From: Pseudomonas abietaniphila
Lineage (GTDB): Bacteria > Pseudomonadota > Gammaproteobacteria > Pseudomonadales > Pseudomonadaceae
Assembly: GCF_900100795.1 (NCBI RefSeq)
Contig: NZ_FNCO01000003.1
Span: 468,876 to 532,875, forward strand
Direction: 5' to 3'
DNA length: 64,000 nucleotides
Shown in pieces: positions 44,399 to 52,886 of this stretch; the first letter of the stretch is position 1, and every line of letters begins with the position of its first letter. Below the pieces are notes generated by a model that worked only from the letters and a program-made list of their open reading frames with translations, was not told where the DNA came from and did no database searches. The translations under genes and the position numbers were made by a program.

Positions 44399-45247
44399 TC
44401 AATCCACCAGGCTGATGATGCCAATCACCTTGCGGTCTGCGTCGAGCACCGGCAGGTATTTGCTGCCCTGTCCGGCCAGCATCTTCATGGCATCTGCCAC
44501 CGAGTGTTCCAGCGACAAGCTTTGGGTGCTGCGCGAGATGATGTGCTCGGTGTCGATGTCCGTCCGGTTGCGATGCTGGGCGTGTGCCTCGGTCTTGTGC
44601 AGGATCGTCTCCAGGTCCTCGCGAGACACGTCGACAAACGCGCCCACGTCGTCGAGTGCCTTGTCCAGGTCCTGACTGTTGAAACCTGCCGATTCCGAAG
44701 TCGCGACTTGCGCCTGCGGCGCTGCTTTCGTCTGCGCTCTGGGATAGCGCACGAGTGTCAGGTTGTTGTAGACCAACGCGGCAACCAGCAGGCAAATGGC
44801 GTTGAGCATGACAGGGAAAAGCACCTGCAAGCCGAGCGCCGACAGCTCCTGTTTCGAGGTGATGATGCTGATCGCGACAGCAGCGCCCGGTGGGTGCAGG
44901 CAACGGCATACGCACATGATCACGATGGCCGAACACACCGCGACACTCGCGGCGGTGATGGAGTTGCCGAACAGGCGAATGCACAACAACGCGACCAGGG
45001 CCGAGATCAGGTAACTGCCAATGATCGACCACGGCTGCGCCAGTGCGCCCGTCGACACGGCAAACAGCAACACCGCCGATGCGCCAATCGGACCGAGCAG
45101 ATGCAGCGTGACGTCAATGCCGAACAACTGTCGGCTCAGCAATGCGCTGATGAAAATGCCCAGGCAGGCGCCCACGGCCGCGCGCGACCATTCAGCGGGA
45201 TGGGTGTTGAGGGAATGGGGGATGAAGCTGCGCAAAAGCGTTTTCAA
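44399..45247 (-). CDS. HPP-family membrane protein with a C-terminal CBS segment
   Basis: About 282 residues. An N-terminal HPP domain (about 15-165) has four hydrophobic helices and the signature 'CRCLHPPGAAVAI'; HPP proteins have been linked to nitrite transport in plants and cyanobacteria. The C-terminal part carries a CBS motif ('SLEHSVADAMKMLAGQG...YLPVLDADRKVIGIISLVD'), only one of the usual pair being plain. The start is unsure: a TTG at 45247 (family-like 'LKTLLRSFIPH') is preferred over a TTG at 45343, and no ATG fits. Confidence 0.75.
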   Translation of the reverse strand: MKTLLRSFIPHSLNTHPAEWSRAAVGACLGIFISALLSRQLFGIDVTLHLLGPIGASAVLLFAVSTGALAQPWSIIGSYLISALVALLCIRLFGNSITAASVAVCSAIVIMCVCRCLHPPGAAVAISIITSKQELSALGLQVLFPVMLNAICLLVAALVYNNLTLVRYPRAQTKAAPQAQVATSESAGFNSQDLDKALDDVGAFVDVSREDLETILHKTEAHAQHRNRTDIDTEHIISRSTQSLSLEHSVADAMKMLAGQGSKYLPVLDADRKVIGIISLVD

Positions 45248-45343
45248 CGGGTGAGTTTCCGAGTCTGAAAAAAGGAGCTCGTCGGCAGAGACAAAGCTCC
45301 CGCACAAAGGGGCACGTGCCAGATATTTCAAGAGGCAGAACAA

Positions 45344-45709
45344 CGATTGGAGAGCCGTTGCGGCAGCTTTCCGTTCGGATATGAAGCACGCCGATTGTGG
45401 TCAGGAAACGGGCGGGAGGCAAATTCGAAATAATGCACTCATGATTCAATAATCTTGAATTAATCCGCTGATAAGCCGTATTTCAGTTTTTAACCTCACT
45501 GCTGGTGAGCTTAATGCGTGGCTGGGTGAGGCGAATGAAGGGTGCGAGATGGCAAATGCTGACGACACGGTTAGGTCAGGCAAAGCGTGTCTGGGGAGGG
45601 AGGGGCGTTACCGGGCATCAGAAACAGAAGGGCGAAAAGCAACAGGCCATTGGCGAAGTTGTTGGCGAGCAGGGGGACTCGCAACAACCGGCGTCAATGG
45701 CCTGTGATC
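45344..45709. other. Gene-free stretch with a short Leu-rich frame
   Basis: 366 bases without a firm gene. On the minus strand, 45571-45687 gives 38 codons with eight Leu codons clustered in the middle and then 'PGNAPPSPDTLCLT'. It could be a leader peptide or chance; no attenuator stem was found behind it. Confidence 0.3.
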
Positions 45710-45991
45710 TTACAGACTGCGCGGCTGCGCCGACGGGCGGGTTCTCTTGGCAGGTCGCGCGCTTTCAACATCCAGCAGATGCATGGCCAACACATCAGTC
45801 AAGAAACGGAACTGATCGTTAAAGCCCACCACTTCATTGCTGAAGTGATTTTCCGCCGACGGCATCATGAAGGCATCGAAGCGTTTGTCTTCAATCAGGC
45901 TGTGACGGTTTTTACGAACGACGACATGTTGTGAGTAATAGTTATTACCAAATTTGGGAAAACTAACGTGCAGGGTGACGTCTCGGGTCAT
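45710..45991 (-). CDS. Hypothetical protein
   Basis: A 93-residue protein starting MTRDVTLHVSFPKFGNNYYS with GGAG 8 bases upstream of the ATG. The N-terminal 75 residues look like a folded, mixed alpha/beta domain with many aromatic residues; the tail is basic (AKRTRPSAQPRSL). No family recognised, no membrane helix. Alone on its strand, 70 bases from the small membrane-protein gene. Confidence 0.6.
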   Translation of the reverse strand: MTRDVTLHVSFPKFGNNYYSQHVVVRKNRHSLIEDKRFDAFMMPSAENHFSNEVVGFNDQFRFLTDVLAMHLLDVESARPAKRTRPSAQPRSL

Positions 45992-46060
45992 GTCGAGTGC
46001 TCCGCATCAAACAGAAAGTTGAAAGGTGAAAAGTGCTGATAAGTGTCAGCTACTTGAGCC

Positions 46061-46198
46061 TTAGTTGGCCCGTGCCATAACACGATGACTGTCTTCGTCC
46101 GCCGTGACGTGCACGGGTTCCAGAGCGAAGAGTTTGAGGGCGACGACGTAACTGGTGAAAGCGGTCAGCGTCAAGCAAGTCAGAAGATGAATAACCAT
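46061..46198 (-). CDS. Small single-helix membrane protein
   Basis: A 45-residue product beginning MVIHLLTCLTLTAFTSYVVA, with AGGA 4 bases before the ATG. One hydrophobic helix (about residues 3-25) is followed by an acidic cytoplasmic or periplasmic tail. Longer readings from upstream starts lack a ribosome site. Function unknown. Confidence 0.5.
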   Translation of the reverse strand: MVIHLLTCLTLTAFTSYVVALKLFALEPVHVTADEDSHRVMARAN

Positions 46199-46418
46199 TT
46201 TTCCTGCCCTCAGTTCGTGTTTGGGTGTGAGGTGATAGTACGCCCCTGAAACTTGAGCGGAAGGCAAACGCAGGAATGTTGGTTATCGACAGGAATGATG
46301 GTACGGGCGGAACCTGGAAACGTTGCGTTAATCCTGCGGCACTCCGTGTCAGGTTGGCCAAGGCGTCCGACACGGCGCAACCGCGGGCAGATGCGTTGCT
46401 ACAGCTGCTACCCAGCCC

Positions 46419-47597
46419 TCACGCGCGAAGGGTCTCGCCGTAGCGATAGGTCGCCAGCCCTGCCAGCACCAACCCGCTGAACGCCACGAGGCCGCCCACC
46501 AGGCCGATGTTGGCGATGCCCAACTGGCTGATCACGACGCTGCCCAGCAGTGCGCCGCCACCGATGCCGATGTTGTAGATGCCCGAGTGCAGCGACATCG
46601 CGACATCGGTTGCATCCGGCGCCATCGCCAGTACCTTGGATTGCATCACCAGGCCAAAGCACATGATCGCCATGCCCCATACCACGCTCAGGGTGGCGAC
46701 CCATGAGGCCTTGCCGGATAACGGCAGCAACAGAATCAGACACAATGCGATCGCGCCAATGGCGGTGATCAACAGCCCGCGCGGGTAGCGGTTGTTGTAG
46801 CGGCTGAACACGATGGAGCCGAGAATGCCGGCGCCGCCGAACAGCAACAGGATAATGGTGGTCATCTCGCCGCTCATCTTGGCGACGACGTCGGCGAAGG
46901 GCTCGATGTAGCTGTAGGCGGTGAATTGCGCGGTGATGACCAGCGCCGTCAGCACATAAAGCGACACCAGCGCCGGACGCTTGAACAGGATCGGCAGGCT
47001 GCGCAGAGAACCTGAATTCTGGCTTGGCAGCAGCGGCAGCGATTTGATCAGCACCAGCACCGTCAGGCCAGAGGCAATGGCGATGGACAGGAACGTTGTG
47101 CGCCAGCCCAGCGCTTCGCCCAGCACGCGGCCCAGCGGAATCCCCAACACCATCGCCAGCGACGTGCCGGTCGCCAACAGCCCCAACGCCTGAACCTGTT
47201 TGCCCGCGGGCGCGACGCGCACCGCCAGCGATGCGGTGATCGACCAGAACACCGCGTGCGCCAGGGCGATGCCGACGCGGCTGACCAGCAACATGCCGAA
47301 GCTGGACGCCATGCTCGACATCACATGGCTGGCAATGAACAGGATGAACACAAAGGTCAACAACTTGCGCCGCTCGATGTTGCGGGTCATCAGCATCATC
47401 GGCAACGAAGTCAGGGACACGATCCACGCATACACCGTCAACATCAGGCCGACTTGCGCGGTGGTCATGTCGAAGCTGTGGCCGATGGCGCTGAGCAGCC
47501 CGACCGGCACGAATTCGGTGGTGTTGAAGATAAAAGCCGCAAGGGCCAGCGCGATAACGCTGAGCCAACTTCCAGTGCGAGCATCGGTGGTGTTCAT
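46419..47597 (-). CDS. sotB: Sugar efflux transporter SotB
   Basis: A 392-residue, 12-helix MFS exporter of the DHA1 family. It follows E. coli SotB (YdeA) closely: '[19 protein letters not shown]', '[19 protein letters not shown]', '[17 protein letters not shown]', '[20 protein letters not shown]', '[18 protein letters not shown]'. SotB exports arabinose and IPTG-like sugars. The start at 47597 ([11 protein letters not shown]) is chosen by family length; its ribosome site is weak and a start 57 bases upstream is open. Confidence 0.92.
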   Translation of the reverse strand: MNTTDARTGSWLSVIALALAAFIFNTTEFVPVGLLSAIGHSFDMTTAQVGLMLTVYAWIVSLTSLPMMLMTRNIERRKLLTFVFILFIASHVMSSMASSFGMLLVSRVGIALAHAVFWSITASLAVRVAPAGKQVQALGLLATGTSLAMVLGIPLGRVLGEALGWRTTFLSIAIASGLTVLVLIKSLPLLPSQNSGSLRSLPILFKRPALVSLYVLTALVITAQFTAYSYIEPFADVVAKMSGEMTTIILLLFGGAGILGSIVFSRYNNRYPRGLLITAIGAIALCLILLLPLSGKASWVATLSVVWGMAIMCFGLVMQSKVLAMAPDATDVAMSLHSGIYNIGIGGGALLGSVVISQLGIANIGLVGGLVAFSGLVLAGLATYRYGETLRA

Positions 47598-47853
47598 CAA
47601 AGGACGCGTCAGCCTCAAGGTAAATGTTCTAACTGCCAGGGCCGCCGAGCTCACACATACAAAACGCCAACAAGCAAAAACGCCGCGCGAGGCTCGAAGC
47701 CTGTGCGGTGCGTGCAGTCAGCAGAATATTATGAGTATGGGAGGGTACGACCAGATGCGGCGGAGTCTACGCCGTTGTTAACGTTGTCACAACCTGCGCC
47801 CCGTGCGTCAAAGTGGCTCATGAGGCGCAGATGAAAGGTCCAAGGCAGTCGCC

Positions 47854-48138
47854 TCAAACGCTGGGTTGACCACCAAACCCGCGTGGCAGACGGTGTGTGC
47901 CAGGCAGCGCCGTCAGGCGCTCGGTCCAGGCAGCGCGCCAGTCGGTGGCGGTGTGAGGCGATTTTGATTTACGTGCGGCTCTGCGCGCGGCATTGCGCTT
48001 GTTGCGCTGGGCTTCTTTATAAGCATCGGTGTTACGGCAGGAGCGGCATTTAACCGTTTTAAGGTCGGTGCTCGAACTCAGGTTTGCGCCGTGATGACCG
48101 CAAGCCAGATGCCCTGACACTTTGAAGTGAGTAACCAT
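47854..48138 (-). CDS. Small basic protein with a zinc-ribbon-like cysteine cluster
   Basis: A 94-residue protein: 'LACGHHGANLSS' followed 15 residues later by 'VKCRSCRN', a C-x-H-H ... C-x2-C arrangement that could bind zinc, then a very basic stretch ('QRNKRNAARRAARKSK'). AAGGAG lies 6 bases before the ATG at 48138, an ideal site. A nucleic-acid-binding role is plausible from composition. Not recognised by family. Confidence 0.65.
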   Translation of the reverse strand: MVTHFKVSGHLACGHHGANLSSSTDLKTVKCRSCRNTDAYKEAQRNKRNAARRAARKSKSPHTATDWRAAWTERLTALPGTHRLPRGFGGQPSV

Positions 48139-48388
48139 TGGTGTCTCCTTCTTATTCATGGATGCAGGCAGCAACACTGCATGCGGAATTCGACACTTAT
48201 CCACCGCCATCGTTCGCTTTTGACGGGACAGCATCTCCCGAACGGTCTGTTGATAAATTGACGTAAGCCAAAACCTGCTCTTAGCTAATGAATGAAGAGG
48301 AGCAATGACGGTGCGCGTATACAGGAACCGCACCGTTATCTAAAAGGAAGTAAAACCGCCTCGGGTTATACCCGCAGGAGCACTCCTG

Positions 48389-51049
48389 ATGAAAAAGCCT
48401 GCTCGGGCTAGCGTCCGCAATATTCTTTATCTGTCTTCGGTATCCATGTTGTTATTGCCAGCCACGGAGACTAAAGCCGCCTGTACCCTAACACCAGGGC
48501 CGGGCAACGACAGCTATATCTGCGACAGCGGTACCAGCCCTGGTTTTACAGATTTACTGGGCAACAACACATTAACGTTTCCTGTCAGTGGGACAGGCAC
48601 CATTGTCGGCAATATCCTGCTGGGCGGCGGGATAAATCGACTGGCAATGGATTCCGGAAACATACTCGGCAGTGTCGATATGGGGGATGGCGGTAACTTT
48701 ATCCGCATTGGCGGGGGGACTATCAGTGGGGCTGTTTTGCAAGGGAGCGCCCGGGACAGCTTCGTCATGACCGCAGGGTCGATTCAATCACTGGCTCAGG
48801 GCGATGGACGCGACGTGTTCTCCATGAGCGGCGGTACCATCATTGGCGCGTTCGAAGATGGCGATGTAGCGACACTGAGCGGTGGCACTATCGGCCGTGT
48901 CGACATGAAGCTGGATGACAATATCTTTGACATGTCGGGCGGGCGGATCATCGGGAATCTGGTCACCGGGTTCGGTCGCGACACCATCAGCGTTTCTGGC
49001 GGCAGTATCGGCGGCAACATCAGCGTGAGTGGCGGGGACGACAGCATCAGCGTGACCGGCGGGATCATCTCCGGGCAGATCCGCGCCAGTTTCGGCAACG
49101 ACACGTTCGACTGGGACGCTGGCGGGCAGATCCAGTCCGCCGTACTGATGGGCGATGGTGACGACACGGCACGTATTGCGAACCTCACGGAGAGCACCCT
49201 CAGCACGACACCTTTGATCGACGGCGGTTTGGGTACAGACACGCTGACCTTCATCGGCACCTCGTCGGCCACGCCGTCACGTTATATCGGTTGGGAGACA
49301 GTCAGCCTCACCCACCAATCGCGCTTCGATCTGAGCGGCGATTTCTTTCTGGGGGACAGTGCGACCGGCACTGGTAACTTCAACATCGACAGCAGCAGTA
49401 CGCTGTTTCCAGTGCAGGGAGCGGTGCGGCCTTACGTAGCGGGCGATCTCGCTACGCTTAATAACGCTGGCGTGATCGACATGACCTCCCGTAGCGCGGT
49501 TGCTGGGGATACGCTCAGCGTGTTCGGCAACTACGTGGGCAGCAACGGCCAGTTATTGCTGCAGACGACGCTGGGCGACGACAGCTCTGCAACCGACCGG
49601 CTTGTGGTGTCGCAAGGCACGATCAGCGGCAATACCCAGTTGGGCATTACCAATCTGGGAGGGCTGGGTGGGCTGACTCAGGCCAGCGGTATCGAAGTGG
49701 TTCAGGCCGCCAATGGAGCGACCAGCAGCAGCGATGCCTTTGCGCTGAAAGGATCCGTGTCGGCGGGCGCCTATCAGTACTACCTGTTCAAAGGCGGCGT
49801 GACAGCGGGAACCGAGAATAACTGGTACTTACGATCCTCGATTGTGGCAATCGCCCCGTTGGCTGTTCCGACCCCTCCGGCAGCGCCTGTGATCCCCCAG
49901 CCCACTGTGCCAGTGGCCGTGGCGCCGCCGACGGTGAGTGCGGATGAGCCGGCTGTCGAGCCACCGACCGCAACGCCCGTTGCGCCGACAGCGCCTGCGA
50001 CCTCCGACGCCACCGCAGTGGCAAGCACCTCGCCGGTGCCCGCAGCGACTACTCCTTCAATACCGCAGGCCGTGCCGGGAGCTCAGGCCATTCCTCTTTA
50101 TCGACTGGAGGTTCCGGTCTATTCGGTTGTCGTTCCGGCGGCACACATGATGACGTTGTCCGCGCTCGGGACCTTCCACGACCGACAGGGCGAGCAAAGC
50201 CTGCTCATTGAAACGGGAGGTGTTCCGGCCGGATGGGCACGGATCTATGGCAGTGATCTCAAAAAGACCTGGTCGGGCACCGTATCGCCCCGCCTTGACG
50301 GTTCGACGCAGGGTTACCAGATCGGCCATGACCTCTACGCTGCCGTCACCGATTCAGGCCAACGGCAACGCGGCGGATTCTTTGTCGGGCAGAGCCGACT
50401 GCGAGGCGATGTCGACGGATTCGCCGAAGGCTTCCAGCATCGCAAGGCGGGGCATCTGAAGATGGAGGGCGACCATTTCGGTGCCTACTGGACCCTCGTC
50501 GATCCAAAGGGTGGGTACCTCGATGCCGTGGCAATGGGCACTCGTCTTCGCGGCAACAACCGGTCTGATCGAGGCGTCAAACTCGACACCGAAGGTCGCG
50601 CGGTCACACTGTCGCTGGAGAGCGGTTATCCGTTGCCGGTCTCTGAACACTGGGTCGTGGAGCCGCAAGTGCAGGTCATTCATCAGAGCATCGATCTGGA
50701 CAAGCAAAATGACGGCATCTCCGATGTGTCATTCGACTCCCAAGCCTACTGGACCGGCCGAGTCGGCGCGCGCCTCAAGGGACGGTATCTGATCAACAAC
50801 CTCCCGGTCGAACCCTACCTGCGTGCCAATACCTGGCACACCTTCGGCGGTAAAGACACCGTGACGTACAACGGCGTCGACCGGATCAAGAGCGAGCACA
50901 AGTCATCTTCCGCCGACGTTGGAGTCGGGGTTGTGGCAAAGGTATCGTCGAGCGTCAGCGTCTATCTGGCGGTGGATTACGACACGAATCTCGACAGCGA
51001 AACGCTTGAAGGTGGAAGCGGGACCTTTGGGGTGCGAGTCAGTTGGTGA
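48389..51049 (+). CDS. Type Va autotransporter
   Basis: An 886-residue outer-membrane autotransporter. Signal peptide (about 1-31, cleaved after ETKA), a passenger built of degenerate Gly/Asp-rich beta-helix repeats (about 45-260: 'SGGTIGRVDMKLDDNIFDMSGG', 'GGSIGGNISVSGGDDSISVTGG') and a pertactin-like module (about 300-480). A Pro/Ala/Thr-rich linker (about 490-575) and a C-terminal beta-barrel (about 610-886) ending FGVRVSW, a normal terminal aromatic, complete it. AGGAG lies upstream of the ATG. There is no protease or lipase motif and no RGD, so an adhesin or surface-structure role is likely. Confidence 0.88.
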   Translation: MKKPARASVRNILYLSSVSMLLLPATETKAACTLTPGPGNDSYICDSGTSPGFTDLLGNNTLTFPVSGTGTIVGNILLGGGINRLAMDSGNILGSVDMGDGGNFIRIGGGTISGAVLQGSARDSFVMTAGSIQSLAQGDGRDVFSMSGGTIIGAFEDGDVATLSGGTIGRVDMKLDDNIFDMSGGRIIGNLVTGFGRDTISVSGGSIGGNISVSGGDDSISVTGGIISGQIRASFGNDTFDWDAGGQIQSAVLMGDGDDTARIANLTESTLSTTPLIDGGLGTDTLTFIGTSSATPSRYIGWETVSLTHQSRFDLSGDFFLGDSATGTGNFNIDSSSTLFPVQGAVRPYVAGDLATLNNAGVIDMTSRSAVAGDTLSVFGNYVGSNGQLLLQTTLGDDSSATDRLVVSQGTISGNTQLGITNLGGLGGLTQASGIEVVQAANGATSSSDAFALKGSVSAGAYQYYLFKGGVTAGTENNWYLRSSIVAIAPLAVPTPPAAPVIPQPTVPVAVAPPTVSADEPAVEPPTATPVAPTAPATSDATAVASTSPVPAATTPSIPQAVPGAQAIPLYRLEVPVYSVVVPAAHMMTLSALGTFHDRQGEQSLLIETGGVPAGWARIYGSDLKKTWSGTVSPRLDGSTQGYQIGHDLYAAVTDSGQRQRGGFFVGQSRLRGDVDGFAEGFQHRKAGHLKMEGDHFGAYWTLVDPKGGYLDAVAMGTRLRGNNRSDRGVKLDTEGRAVTLSLESGYPLPVSEHWVVEPQVQVIHQSIDLDKQNDGISDVSFDSQAYWTGRVGARLKGRYLINNLPVEPYLRANTWHTFGGKDTVTYNGVDRIKSEHKSSSADVGVGVVAKVSSSVSVYLAVDYDTNLDSETLEGGSGTFGVRVSW

Positions 51050-51291
51050 CTGTGCTGTGCGGGTTGGCGTTGTCGGGTGTTGAGCCGTCAGGGGGGGGCG
51101 GTATTTGCCTGCGTGAGGATCAACCAAGATGAAATAGTGGAGTTGGCGAAGATCGATCATGCGGGGTTTTGGGCGTCTCAAATGTGGCGCGTCGTGACTT
51201 GAGCGGTCTTGGGATGGCAGTCGGGGCGGGCTGAGTGGTTTTGCCGCTAAGGCTATGCACCTGAGTCCGCCTTTATAAACTCTAGGTACAA

Positions 51292-51319
51292 AAAAAGACG
51301 TCCGAGGACGTCTTTTATT
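51292..51319 (-). terminator. Strong terminator beside the ssrA-tail-like sequence
   Basis: AAAGACGTCC - GA - GGACGTCTTT with A- and T-runs on both sides, so it works on either strand. Confidence 0.85.
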
Positions 51320-51322
51320 TGT

Positions 51323-51346
51323 TTGGTGGGCCGGGGTAATCTGAAT
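51323..51346 (-). repeat. Diverged ssrA 3'-end-like sequence (possible old attachment scar)
   Basis: Read on the minus strand: ATTCAGATTACCCCGGCCCACCAA, against TTCAAATCCCCCCGGCTCCACCA at 60993-61027. Both end in a CCACCAAA context, and both are followed within 20-30 bases by a terminator hairpin. Confidence 0.5.
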
Positions 51347-51736
51347 TGGATAGCTATCCACTTGATTCATAAGCTTAATTCTGAACTTGATTCTTGGTTG
51401 GAATACTAATTGGAATACCTTTGCGAAAATGCACGCCACTTGACCGATTGCTTGCGTTTGGTCTTGCAATCGTTTGTGTCAATGCTGTCGAGCGTGCTTG
51501 ATATTTTCATGATAAACAGTGAAATGCGGGTAGTTACCGTAGCAACACGCCAAAAACTGAGTCCAGAAAGCAGCCGGCGGCTCAGCTTATGGTATGCGCA
51601 TAATGGTGGCTGCTCAATTTTTTAACGAAATGATCCAGTGATCACTTTTTAGGTGAGGGGTGTACTATCCTTAGCGCATGAACCGTGAAGGCGTCTCCGG
51701 CAAGCGCAGGAGCGCGATCAGATATTTAAGGTAAAT

Positions 51737-52873
51737 ATGAACGACTGGAATACGCCCATTCAACATCAGCTCACAGCTTGGCTTTCGAGGAGAACGACTC
51801 GAAATGGTGTTCGACGCGTTGTCCCCTTGTCTGCAGCGATTGCTAGCGAGCTTGGTATGGTCCGTAGCGAAAACCAAGATCGGGCGATTATCGTGCAGGG
51901 ATGGGATGGAGAGGGGCGAAGGTTTGCAGTCGGAGCTGTTGCCGATGGGATCGGCGGGATGCGTGATGGGGGAGCATGTGCTGCGTTAACATTAGGCGCT
52001 TTTGTCGCTGCGATTCACCATTACGCTCGGACAACTTCAGTTGAGTCCGATGATTTACTTTCTCACGCATTTTTTGCAGCAAACGAAGCTGTGCACAATC
52101 AGTTCAAAGGTGACGGCGGTGCAACTTTAGTTGCCGTGATACTTCGCCAAAACTCTCCTACTTTCTGGGCTAGTGTGGGTGATAGTCGTATCTATAAAGC
52201 TGTGGATGGGGCCGTTCGACAGTTATCAGTTGACGATACGATAGCGGGGCAGTTAGGGAAGCGGGATGATGAAAACATCGAGCATTCTAAGTTGCTTCAG
52301 TACATAGGCATGGGGAGCGATCTTGAGCCGCACGTGGGTGAAACCCAGCACAGTCCGATGGGGTCGTTGGTTCTAACAACGGATGGCGTACATTACTTAG
52401 CCAGAAATTCTATCTTGATGGATAAGGTGATTTTGAATTCCCCGGACCCTGGGGCGTGTGTTAAACGGCTTGTGGAACTGGCAAATTGGTGTGGCGGGCC
52501 AGATAACGCGACAGTTCTGGTTATGCCCCTTTCTGTTGATTTTGAAAGTGCTTATGAGCCTCCCTATAGTTGCTTAGATGTTTGGGACTCATACGGTGAT
52601 TTGCAGCTGATAGTTGGAGGCGTACAGAAAGAGTTATCCGGGTCAAATCGAAACGATAAGTCGGATAACAAAAAAAACTCTTTAAGCGTTCAAAGTAAAA
52701 AGCTAGCAAGTTCGAGCGTGAGTCGCAGCGTTTCTGTCGTGGATCGAGGAAAGACAGCGAGCGTTAAGCAAATATCAAAAGATAAAGGTGGTTCTGTAAA
52801 GAGAATATCTAGGTCAAGAAACAAGCAAGAGGTTCCTCAGCTATTAATGGAATTCCCACATAAGACAGATTGA
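51737..52873 (+). CDS. PP2C-family Ser/Thr protein phosphatase (KKP-like module)
   Basis: A 378-residue metal-dependent phosphatase. PPM motifs: 'VRSENQDRAIIV' (Asp48), 'AVADGIGGMRDGG' (Asp70-Gly71), 'GGATLVAVIL' (about 126), 'SVGDSRIYK' (about 144), 'LTTDGVHYL', 'GPDNATVLV' (about 255). The last 110 residues are a Ser/Lys-rich, low-complexity basic tail with no catalytic motif, perhaps a phospho-target or nucleic-acid-binding tail. Codon use is AT-richer than the core genes. Two kinases follow at 14 bases and with a 4-base overlap, so one transcript is expected. It should reverse their phosphorylation, as the phosphatase of the Pf-prophage KKP module does. Confidence 0.88.
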   Translation: MNDWNTPIQHQLTAWLSRRTTRNGVRRVVPLSAAIASELGMVRSENQDRAIIVQGWDGEGRRFAVGAVADGIGGMRDGGACAALTLGAFVAAIHHYARTTSVESDDLLSHAFFAANEAVHNQFKGDGGATLVAVILRQNSPTFWASVGDSRIYKAVDGAVRQLSVDDTIAGQLGKRDDENIEHSKLLQYIGMGSDLEPHVGETQHSPMGSLVLTTDGVHYLARNSILMDKVILNSPDPGACVKRLVELANWCGGPDNATVLVMPLSVDFESAYEPPYSCLDVWDSYGDLQLIVGGVQKELSGSNRNDKSDNKKNSLSVQSKKLASSSVSRSVSVVDRGKTASVKQISKDKGGSVKRISRSRNKQEVPQLLMEFPHKTD

Positions 52874-52886
52874 CAGGAAGTTGCGA

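Larger units (their letters stand above)
51050..51736. other. Junction between core DNA and the accessory block
   Basis: 687 bases without a gene. From left: GC-rich spacer with a run of eight Gs (about 51093), the terminator at 51292-51319, an ssrA-tail-like sequence at 51323-51346, then AT-rich DNA with TTGATTC/TTGGTTGGAATAC repeats and a GTGATCAC palindrome near 51640. AAGG precedes the phosphatase ATG. Confidence 0.55.
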
